Below, one piece after another: positions 12,553 to 18,230 of a stretch of 18,230 nt of DNA. Below the pieces are notes generated by a model. That model made no database searches. It was given only the letters and a program-made list of their open reading frames with translations, and was not told the origin of the DNA. Source of the stretch: Nocardioides sp. (GTDB taxonomy: Bacteria > Actinomycetota > Actinomycetes > Propionibacteriales > Nocardioidaceae); assembly GCA_030145945.1 (NCBI GenBank), contig JASLDK010000155.1, positions 1 through 18,230 of the forward strand. The letters run 5' to 3'. Numbering within the stretch: the stretch's first letter is position 1; every line of letters starts with the position of its first letter. The position numbers and the translations under genes are program-made.

Positions 12553-14193
12553 TCAGTGCTGGACGGCCTGCTCGGCTCCGGCGCCCGTGAGCGCGCGGAC
12601 CTCGAGCTCGGTGAACTTCTCCTCCGCCACCGGGTCCTTCGAGGTGACGGTCCCGAGCCAGCCGAAGAAGAAGCCGAGCGGGATCGACACCAGACCCGGG
12701 TTGTCGAGCGGGAACCAGTGGAAGTCCACGCCCAACGGGAAGAGCGCCGTGCTGATCGTGTTGCCCGCGGCGTCGAGCCCGGTCTTGCCGGACACGACGG
12801 GCGAGAAGAACACCAGCACGATCGACGACAACAGACCGCCGTAGATCGCCCACAGTGCGCCACGGGTGTTGAACCGGCGCCAGAACAGGTTCAGCACGAT
12901 CGCCGGCAGGTTGCCCGAGGCTGCGATGGCGAAGGCCAGCGCCACCAGGAAGGCGACGTTGAGGCTCTGGGCCGGAATGGCGAGCACGATCGCGATGACA
13001 CCGATGCCGGCAGCGGCGTACCGGGTCATCCGGATCTCCTCCTGCTCGGTGGCCTGCCCCTTGCGCAGCACGTTGTTGTAGATGTCGTGCGCGACCGACG
13101 TCGAGGAGGTCAGGGTCAGGCCGGCGACGACCGCGAGGATCGTGGCGAACGCGACGGCGGCGATCACCGCGAGCAGGATCGCGCCGCCGGTGGAACCTGC
13201 GCCGCCGCCGAGCACCTCGGCCAGCATGGGCGCGGCCATGTTGCCCGACTTGTCCGAGGCGACGATGTTCGACGTCCCGACGAGGGCGGCCGCACCGAAG
13301 CCGAGGACCAGGGTGAACAGGTAGAAGACACCGATCAGGCCGATCGCCCAGAGCACCGACTTGCGGGCGTCGCGCGAGGTCGGCACCGTGTAGAAGCGGA
13401 CCAGGATGTGCGGCAGGCCGGCGGTTCCGAGGACGAGGGCCAGACCGAGGCTGAGGAAGTCGAGCTTCGTGGTGGTCGTGGCACCGTACTTGCCTCCCGG
13501 CTGCAGGAACTTTTCGCCGAGACCGGACTGGTCGGCTGCCGCACCCAGCATCTGCGAGACGCTGAAGTCGAACTTCGCGAGCACCAGGATCACCAGCAGC
13601 GCAGCACCTGTCATCAGCAGGACCGCCTTGACGATCTGCACCCAGGTGGTCCCCTTCATGCCGCCGATCGTGACGTAGAGGATCATCAGCGCGCCGACGC
13701 CGATGACGATCAGGTTCTTCGCCAGGTGGTTGTCGGGGCTGATGTCGAACAGCAGCACGACCAGCGCGCTCGCACCGACCATCTGGGCCAGCAGGTAGAC
13801 GATCGAGACGACGACGGTGGAGGTGGCGGCCGCCGTACGGACGGGCCGCTGCTTCATCCGATAGGCCAGCTGGTCGGCCATCGTGAACTTGCCCGAGTTG
13901 CGCAACAGCTCGGCGACCAGCAGCAGGGCCACCAGCCAGGCGACCAGGAACCCGATCGAGTAGAGGAAGCCGTCGTACCCGGCCAGGGCGATGATGCCGC
14001 TGATGCCGAGGAAGGAGGCCGCAGACATGTAGTCGCCACCGATGGCCAGACCGTTCTGGAAGCCTGAGAAGTTGCGGCCACCGGCGTAGAAGTCGCTTGC
14101 ACCCGAGCTGCGTCGCCCGGCTGCGAAAGCGATGCCGACGGTTCCGGCGATGACGATCAGGAACAGGATGATCGAGATTGTCTTGTCGTCCAT
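12553..14193 (-). CDS. actP: Cation/acetate symporter (ActP-like, SSS family)
   Basis: The 546-aa protein, close to E. coli ActP (549 aa), belongs to the solute:sodium symporter family with about 13 membrane helices. Characteristic segments: AIGGDYMSAASFLGISGIIA (near residues 50-70), RFYTVPTSRDARKSVLWAIG (mid-protein), and LTLTSSTSVAHDIYNNVLRK, all strongly ActP-like. It probably imports acetate (and possibly other short monocarboxylates) with Na+ or H+. Its ATG overlaps the TGA of the DUF485 gene by one base (TGATG), so the two are translationally coupled as in yjcH-actP. The product works upstream of acetyl-CoA synthetase encoded next. A hairpin follows its stop. Confidence 0.95.
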   Translation of the reverse strand: MDDKTISIILFLIVIAGTVGIAFAAGRRSSGASDFYAGGRNFSGFQNGLAIGGDYMSAASFLGISGIIALAGYDGFLYSIGFLVAWLVALLLVAELLRNSGKFTMADQLAYRMKQRPVRTAAATSTVVVSIVYLLAQMVGASALVVLLFDISPDNHLAKNLIVIGVGALMILYVTIGGMKGTTWVQIVKAVLLMTGAALLVILVLAKFDFSVSQMLGAAADQSGLGEKFLQPGGKYGATTTTKLDFLSLGLALVLGTAGLPHILVRFYTVPTSRDARKSVLWAIGLIGVFYLFTLVLGFGAAALVGTSNIVASDKSGNMAAPMLAEVLGGGAGSTGGAILLAVIAAVAFATILAVVAGLTLTSSTSVAHDIYNNVLRKGQATEQEEIRMTRYAAAGIGVIAIVLAIPAQSLNVAFLVALAFAIAASGNLPAIVLNLFWRRFNTRGALWAIYGGLLSSIVLVFFSPVVSGKTGLDAAGNTISTALFPLGVDFHWFPLDNPGLVSIPLGFFFGWLGTVTSKDPVAEEKFTELEVRALTGAGAEQAVQH

Positions 14194-14579
14194 CAGCGGT
14201 TGCCTCCCTGGGTGGCGGCCACGTAGCGCTCATCGAGCTCACGGGCGAGCGGGTCGAGCTTGGTGGCGGAGAATCGGCTGTAGTACCAAGCCAGGCCGAA
14301 GGTGGTCACGAACTGCAGGAGCCCGAAGATGAGGGCGACGTTGATGTGGCCGGCGACCTTGTGGTTCATGAACTCGCCGCCCCAGTTGGAGAGCACCACG
14401 TAGAGCAGGTACCACACCAGGAAGGCGACGGTGGCGGGGAAGGCGAAGCCGCGGTAGCGGCGCTTCAGCTCGGCGAACTCCGCTGACGCGTGCAACTCGT
14501 CGTACACGGGATCGTGGCGCGCGGCCACATCATGGGTTTCCTCGCCCTGCGGGCCAGGCAATGAACTGTCGGACGTCAC
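14193..14579 (-). CDS. DUF485 (YjcH-like) inner membrane protein
   Basis: The 128-aa protein has a polar N-terminus, the DUF485 opening YDELHASAEFAELKRRYRGF, and two hydrophobic segments, ATVAFLVWYLLYVVLSNWGG and INVALIFGLLQFVTTFGLAW, followed by YYSRFSATKLDPLARELDER. DUF485 proteins are nearly always encoded next to ActP-type symporters and are thought to be accessory to acetate transport; a direct biochemical role is unsettled. The start is GTG 14579 with an excellent ribosome-binding site (GAGGAGG, six bases upstream). Its stop overlaps the actP start by one base. The 190-base leader region shared with the divergent VOC gene carries two CRP-type operator-like palindromes. Confidence 0.92.
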   Translation of the reverse strand: MTSDSSLPGPQGEETHDVAARHDPVYDELHASAEFAELKRRYRGFAFPATVAFLVWYLLYVVLSNWGGEFMNHKVAGHINVALIFGLLQFVTTFGLAWYYSRFSATKLDPLARELDERYVAATQGGNR

Positions 14580-14603
14580 GACGAGCCTCCTCGAGAGAAT
14601 GGT

Positions 14604-14617
14604 GTGACCGCGATCAC
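14604..14617. promoter_or_regulatory. CRP-type operator-like palindrome, proximal to DUF485-actP
   Basis: GTGACCGCGATCAC is a 14-base palindrome with a single mismatched pair. It fits the CRP half-site pair TGTGA-N6-TCAC. It begins 24 bases upstream of the GTG start, about where transcription might begin, which would favour repression at this copy. Sits 33 bases centre to centre from the perfect copy at 14637, about three helical turns, so both would face nearly the same side of the helix. Confidence 0.55.
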
Positions 14618-14636
14618 GGACGTCTCGAAGCTAGGA

Positions 14637-14650
14637 GTGACCGCGGTCAC
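14637..14650. promoter_or_regulatory. Perfect CRP-type palindrome, distal to DUF485-actP
   Basis: GTGACCGCGGTCAC is a perfect 14-base palindrome with the GTGAC/GTCAC arms used by CRP/FNR-family regulators. It lies 57 bases upstream of the DUF485 start. On the minus strand a possible -10, TAGCTT, lies between the two sites. It could also affect the divergent VOC gene. Confidence 0.6.
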
Positions 14651-14756
14651 GGGGCGAGGGGTTCGGTCAGGGGCTGCGCCGAATGGAAACGGGTTGTCGA
14701 TGAGCGGTCGGTACGACGCGACGAACGGTCGTCGCAGTCCGGTGACCAGCTGGGCC

Positions 14757-14764
14757 GATAATCT
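14757..14764 (+). promoter_or_regulatory. Candidate -10 for a leaderless VOC-gene transcript
   Basis: GATAATCT overlaps two possible -10 hexamers (GATAAT, TAATCT). TAATCT ends six bases before GTG 14771, the spacing expected if transcription starts at the start codon. No Shine-Dalgarno sequence precedes the GTG. No clear -35 is seen. Confidence 0.35.
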
Positions 14765-14770
14765 CCATTC

Positions 14771-15295
14771 GTGTCGATCCGAAGCCTCAACCACGCGGTC
14801 CTGTTCGTCTCCGACGTCGAGCGCAGCGTGGAGTTCTATTGCGATGTCCTCGGCTTCGAGAAGCTGCCGTATGACTTCCCGGGTGGGGCGTTCCTGCGCG
14901 GTCGGAATTCAGCGAACGACCACGACCTCGGCCTGTTCCAGGCCCGCACGCCCCGTGGCGCCGACGGCTCGGTCGGGCTCTATCACCTGGCCTGGGAGGT
15001 CGAGACCCTCGCGGACATGGCGGCTGCCCGTGACCGCCTCGCAGCCGCGGGTGCGTTGACCGGCATGGCGAACCACGCGAGCACCAAGGCGCTCTACTGC
15101 CGCGATCCTGACGGCATCGAGTTCGAGGTCACCTGGTTGGTCCCTGACGCCCGGCTGCGCGAAGAACTCGTCCCCGGGGTCGCCCCCACCCGTCCCCTCG
15201 ACCTGGACGTGGAGATCGCGAAGTACGGCGCCGACACCCCCGGCGGTCCGCGTCAGGACCTCGCGCTGATGGTGGAGCTGCTCAGCGGTCAGTAG
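14771..15295 (+). CDS. VOC-superfamily (glyoxalase/extradiol dioxygenase fold) protein
   Basis: The 174-aa protein has two beta-alpha-beta-beta-beta repeats. N-terminal SLNHAVLFVSDVERSVEFYC then DVLGF contains metal ligand His8, GLYHLAWEVETLADMAAARD contains His72, and YCRDPDGIEFEVTWLVP contains Glu119. This H-H-E set is the metal site of extradiol dioxygenases and related VOC enzymes. The substrate is unknown; a ring-cleaving or glyoxalase-type role is possible, and the short length argues against a two-domain catechol 2,3-dioxygenase. GTG 14771 gives the full first strand. The gene stands alone, divergent from the acetate operon and 48 bases before the HAD phosphatase gene, which may be co-transcribed. 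Confidence 0.88.
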   Translation: MSIRSLNHAVLFVSDVERSVEFYCDVLGFEKLPYDFPGGAFLRGRNSANDHDLGLFQARTPRGADGSVGLYHLAWEVETLADMAAARDRLAAAGALTGMANHASTKALYCRDPDGIEFEVTWLVPDARLREELVPGVAPTRPLDLDVEIAKYGADTPGGPRQDLALMVELLSGQ

Positions 15296-15343
15296 GAGGC
15301 GCGTCCGCGGGCTGCGGGTGGATCCCTCTGGTGGAATGGGGCG

Positions 15344-15904
15344 ATGCGCATCCTGGCACTCGCCCTGTTGCTGACCCTGCTCCCGGCATCGCAGGGATCC
15401 CTCGCCCCCGCGTCGGCGTCGTCGCCGCTGCCCTCAGCAGCCCAGTGGCGCTCCGACGTCCGCGCGGTCTATGCGAAGAAGCGCCCCGGGTCCTACCTGG
15501 CCGAGCGCGCGGCCACCGGCGAGAAGCGTCTGGCGGTCGTGCTCGACATCGACAACACCTCGCTGGCCACTCGCTACTCGTGGCCCGCTCCGGTCAAGCA
15601 GACCCTCAAGCTCACCCGGACGGCCGCGAGCCTCGGCATGGCGGTCGTGTTCGTCACCGGCCGCTTCGAGGACAGCCTCGCCAACGTCACGCAGGCCCTC
15701 GATGCGGCCGGCTATCACCATGACGGGATCTGCGGTCGCCGGCACGGCGAGGCGCTCGCCGCCGGCAAACAGCGCTGCCGCGCCGAGTACGCCGCCCAGG
15801 GCTGGACGTTCGTCCTCAACGTCGGCAACCGCAGCACCGACTTCGTCGGCGGTGACTACGAGCGCAAGCTCAAGCTGCCGAGCTACGGCGGCGCGCTGAG
15901 CTGA
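15344..15904 (+). CDS. Secreted HAD-superfamily acid phosphatase
   Basis: The 186-aa protein opens with a signal peptide (ILALALLLTLLPASQGSLA, cleavage near residue 26). The mature part has the HAD motifs: I, VVLDIDNTSL with Asp68 and Asp70; II, FVTGRF with Thr105; III, Lys142 in AGKQRCR; IV, GNRSTDF with Asp166. This is the pattern of HAD-family acid phosphatases exported by actinobacteria (class-B-like), which hydrolyse phosphate monoesters outside the membrane. The substrate is unknown. The ATG follows a G-rich stretch (GGGG) that is a weak ribosome-binding site. It ends ten bases from the convergent gdhA stop, within a shared hairpin. Confidence 0.87.
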   Translation: MRILALALLLTLLPASQGSLAPASASSPLPSAAQWRSDVRAVYAKKRPGSYLAERAATGEKRLAVVLDIDNTSLATRYSWPAPVKQTLKLTRTAASLGMAVVFVTGRFEDSLANVTQALDAAGYHHDGICGRRHGEALAAGKQRCRAEYAAQGWTFVLNVGNRSTDFVGGDYERKLKLPSYGGALS

Positions 15905-15918
15905 GCCGACCGGCTCAG
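15901..15918. terminator. Short hairpin holding both stop codons of HAD phosphatase and gdhA
   Basis: CTGAGCC (15901-15907) pairs with GGCTCAG (15912-15918) around a GACC loop. The TGA of the phosphatase (15902-15904) and the reverse-strand TGA of gdhA (15915-15917) are in opposite arms. It is short and has no T-tract, so termination strength is uncertain. Confidence 0.5.
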
Positions 15919-17270
15919 ATGACGCCGAGGGCGAGCATCGCGTCGGCGACCTGGATGAAGCCGGCGATGTTGGCACCCGCGACGTAGTTGCCGGGGGCGC
16001 CGTACGTCTCCGCGGTCTCGAGGCAGCGGGCGTGGATGCCGACCATGATCCGCTCGAGGCGCTGCTCGGTGTGCTCGAAGGTCCAGGAGTCGCGGGATGC
16101 GTTCTGCTGCATCTCCAGCGCGCTGGTCGCCACGCCACCGGCGTTGGCGGCCTTGCCGGGAGCGAAGGCGACGCCCGCGTCGGAGAACACCTTCACGGCC
16201 TCGGGGGTGCAGGGCATGTTGGCGCCCTCGGCCACGACGACGCAGCCGTTGCGGACCAGGGTCAGTGCGTGGTCGCCATCGAGCTCGTTCTGCGTGGCGC
16301 AGGGAAGCGCGATGTCGCAGGGCACGTCCCAGACGGCGCTGTCGGAACTGCACGCGACGAAGCGAGCCGACTCGCGGGCTTCGGCGTACGCCGACAGGCG
16401 CTCGCGCCGCTCCTCCTTGATCTCCTTCAGGAGAGCGAGGTCGAGACCCTTCTCGTCGACGACATAGCCGCTCGAGTCGGAGCAGGCGACGACGGTCGCG
16501 CCGAGCTCGATGGCCTTCTCCGCGGCGTAGATCGCGACGTTGCCGGAGCCGGAGACGACGACGGTCTTGCCCTCGAAGGAGCTGCCGCGGGCCTTGAGGA
16601 TCTCGTTGGCGAAGTAGACGGTGCCGTAGCCGGTCGCCTCGGTGCGGACGAGCGAACCGCCCCAGCCGATGCCCTTGCCGGTGAGGACGCCGGACTCGTA
16701 GCGGTTGGTGATCCGCTTGTACTGGCCGAACAGGTAGCCGATCTCGCGGCCGCCGACGCCGATGTCGCCGGCGGGGACGTCGGTGTATTCGCCGATGTGG
16801 CGGTAGAGCTCGGTCATGAACGACTGGCAGAAGCGCATCACCTCGGCGTCGCTGCGACCCTTGGGGTCGAAGTCCGAGCCGCCCTTGCCGCCGCCGATGG
16901 GCATGCCGGTCAGGGCGTTCTTGAAGATCTGCTCGAAGCCGAGGAACTTGATGATGCCGAGGTAGACCGACGGGTGGAACCGCAGGCCACCCTTGTAGGG
17001 CCCGAGCGCGGAGTTGAACTCGACGCGGAATCCGCGGTTGAGCTGCACCTGGCCGGCGTCGTCGACCCACGGGACGCGGAAGATGATCTGGCGCTCCGGC
17101 TCGCAGACACGGCGGATGATCTCGGCGTCGATGTATTCGGGATGCCGGGCCACGACCGGGCCGAGGCTGTCGAGCAGTTCCCGCGTCGCCTGGTGGAACT
17201 CGGCTTCGCCGGGGTTGCGAGTCAGGATCTCGTCGAAGACCGGCTGCAGGGTCGGGTTCAGATCGTTCAC
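15915..17270 (-). CDS. gdhA: NADP-specific glutamate dehydrogenase
   Basis: The 451-aa enzyme interconverts 2-oxoglutarate plus ammonium and glutamate, normally assimilating ammonium with NADPH. Motifs: LGPYKGGLRFHP (Lys93), TGMPIGGGKGGSDFDPKGRS (catalytic Lys129), VPAGDIGVGGREIGYLFGQY (Asp169), the Rossmann loop SGSGNVAIYAAEKAIELGAT (240-246 core), and CSDSSGYVVDEKG, whose Ser-Asp-Ser is typical of NADP-linked hexameric enzymes. Length matches E. coli GdhA (447). The start is GTG 17270 with GGAGG six bases upstream (GGAGGAACACC). It is alone in its transcript and divergent from the sigma factor gene across a 436-base region. No convincing GlnR box was found upstream. Confidence 0.96.
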   Translation of the reverse strand: MNDLNPTLQPVFDEILTRNPGEAEFHQATRELLDSLGPVVARHPEYIDAEIIRRVCEPERQIIFRVPWVDDAGQVQLNRGFRVEFNSALGPYKGGLRFHPSVYLGIIKFLGFEQIFKNALTGMPIGGGKGGSDFDPKGRSDAEVMRFCQSFMTELYRHIGEYTDVPAGDIGVGGREIGYLFGQYKRITNRYESGVLTGKGIGWGGSLVRTEATGYGTVYFANEILKARGSSFEGKTVVVSGSGNVAIYAAEKAIELGATVVACSDSSGYVVDEKGLDLALLKEIKEERRERLSAYAEARESARFVACSSDSAVWDVPCDIALPCATQNELDGDHALTLVRNGCVVVAEGANMPCTPEAVKVFSDAGVAFAPGKAANAGGVATSALEMQQNASRDSWTFEHTEQRLERIMVGIHARCLETAETYGAPGNYVAGANIAGFIQVADAMLALGVI

Positions 17271-17706
17271 GGTGTTCCTCCAAACGCGTCAGGAGGTCTC
17301 TACGACGGGCGCGTGGCCGGCAACGTCGACGGCGGCAGCGCGGGCATGGCCGAGCCCTCCGAGAACGGCAACTCTCTCATGTTGAGACAGAAGTATCGAA
17401 TGCCGGACCGTTTGCCGAGACCCCGGCGCGCCTTGGCCCCGGATCCGGTTCGCCTGCTCCGAGGTCGCACTCTGCTCTCTGGATGACCCCTTAAAGGGGG
17501 TGACTTCGTCGCGGCATGGGCCGGAACCGTGAAAATCGGGGCGGGACCTTCCTACCCTCATCGAGGAATCTCGCGATCGGCCTCGGCCGCTCGGACACCT
17601 CTCCCATTGACCGGCCGACTGCTCCCTGTCGCCGTTCGGGAGGTCGTCCGGCCGAATCGTTCGTCACGAGGAGCCGGCCACATCTGCTGGGAGGGAGCAC
17701 ACGGTC
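17271..17706. other. Divergent intergenic region between gdhA and the sigma factor gene
   Basis: This 436-base stretch has no convincing gene. It contains the gdhA ribosome-binding site at its left edge. An AT-centred dyad, CCCCTT-A-AAGGGG, lies at 17487-17499. A possible minus-strand -10 (GATACT) is at about 17393-17398. GGGAGGGAG at about 17690-17698 probably serves as the sigma factor's ribosome-binding site. Several ORFs cross it but have no recognisable fold or good starts. It probably carries both promoters. Confidence 0.5.
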
Positions 17707-18230
17707 ATGGAGCACTGGTCCGACGAGGACTTGCTGGAGGCGGCGCGAGAAGGCGACGAGGCTGCGTTCGGGGTCCTGTTCGCACGGCACCGAGGATTCG
17801 CCGCGGCTCGGGCGCGGCGCATCGCCGGCGCCGACGATGCCGAGGACATCGTCGCGGAGTCCTTCGAGAAGATCTTCGCGGTCGTCACCGCCGGACGAGG
17901 CCCGGCCGTGACGCTTCGGCCCTATCTCAGCGTCACCGTCCACAACGTCGCCGTCGACCGACTGCGTGCGCGCAACAGGGAGACCCTGACCGAGCCTGCC
18001 GACCTCGTCCCACTCCTGGTGTCGGAGGACACCACGGGTCGACTTCTGCGGAGCACGATCGTTCGCGACGCCTTCGACGCGCTGCCCAAGCGGTGGCAGC
18101 AGGTGCTGTGGATGTGCGAAGTGGAGCGGATGCCCCACTCCGAGGTCGGACACCTGCTCGGGCTGAAGGCCAACGCCGTCGCTGCACTCGCTCTGCGGGC
18201 TCGACGCGGCTTCGCGGACGCATATCTGGG
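17707..18230 (+). CDS. ECF-like RNA polymerase sigma factor, 5' portion (runs off the window)
   Basis: The frame from ATG 17707 stays open to the window end (174 full codons). The N-terminal SDEDLLEAAREGDEAAFGVL with DAEDIVAESFEKIF and PYLSVTVHNVAVDRLRARNR form sigma region 2, which binds core polymerase and the -10 element. DAFDALPKRWQQVLWMCEVE then MPHSEVGHLLGLKANAVAAL and ALRARRGFADAYL form region 4, which reads the -35. The spacing is that of extracytoplasmic-function type sigma factors. The region-4 helix-turn-helix is complete, and the frame runs on past it, so an extra C-terminal domain or a linked anti-sigma gene may follow. The signal it answers is unknown. GGAGGG upstream supports the ATG. 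Confidence 0.88.
   Translation, partial: MEHWSDEDLLEAAREGDEAAFGVLFARHRGFAAARARRIAGADDAEDIVAESFEKIFAVVTAGRGPAVTLRPYLSVTVHNVAVDRLRARNRETLTEPADLVPLLVSEDTTGRLLRSTIVRDAFDALPKRWQQVLWMCEVERMPHSEVGHLLGLKANAVAALALRARRGFADAYL

Noticed and set aside
12427..14067. Plus-strand ORF of 546 codons antisense to actP
   Set aside because: Shadow of the symporter gene; Gln/Arg/Asp-rich without motifs.
16032..17486. Plus-strand ORF of 484 codons antisense to gdhA
   Set aside because: Mirror of the strongly conserved glutamate dehydrogenase frame; Ala/Gly/Asp-rich with no fold.
17271..17706. GlnR-type operator upstream of gdhA
   Set aside because: Some GTGAC and GAACC fragments exist but not with the required spacing of the two half-sites.
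17516..17911. Alternative 131-codon ORF overlapping the sigma factor start
   Set aside because: Out of frame with the sigma factor domains and rich in Arg/Ser/Pro; the frame from 17707 carries conserved regions 2 and 4.

Overview
This window is high-GC DNA with strong G/C preference at third codon positions, frequent GTG starts and dense, short-spaced operons. It looks like a chromosomal segment of an actinobacterium, most plausibly Nocardioides or another member of the Propionibacteriales. The genus is an inference from gene content (MprAB-like two-component pair, actinobacterial PIN toxin, DUF485/ActP/Acs set, NADP glutamate dehydrogenase, SigECF-like factor). No prophage, IS element, tRNA, rRNA or CRISPR array was seen.

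Region 1 (1-3849, plus strand) concerns chorismate use. It opens with the 3' end of a PhzE/anthranilate-synthase-type fusion enzyme (glutamine amidotransferase half). Then come a ribbon-helix-helix antitoxin, a PIN toxin, a transglutaminase-fold protein, PabA and PabB. The last five genes have gaps or overlaps of -4, 0, -4 and +1 bases and look translationally coupled. The pabB reading frame carries an in-frame composite palindromic element (about 2951-3041), which is the most unusual object in the window.

Region 2 (3839-7977, minus strand) reads from right to left as a two-transmembrane holin-X-like protein, a fructosamine-kinase-family kinase, an MprA-like response regulator, an MprB-like sensor kinase and a lipoprotein, closely spaced and probably one operon. 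Region 3 (8074-10395) holds NhaA (plus), a PPOX-fold flavin or F420 enzyme (minus, overlapping the nhaA 3' end by 50 bases), and a divergent pair of small unknown genes (36 and 127 aa).

Region 4 (10421-14579, minus strand) is an acetate module: DUF485 protein, ActP acetate symporter, a hairpin, then acetyl-CoA synthetase. The DUF485 and acsA leaders each carry a CRP-type operator-like sequence about 24 bases before the start codon, and the DUF485 leader has a second, perfect copy. Acetate uptake and activation are therefore probably co-controlled.

Region 5 (14771-18230) has a VOC-fold protein and a secreted HAD phosphatase (plus), NADP-type glutamate dehydrogenase (minus), a 436-base divergent intergenic region, and an ECF-like sigma factor that runs off the window end. 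Two convergent gene pairs (10395/10421 and 15904/15915) have hairpins that contain stop codons and probably act as compact two-way terminators.
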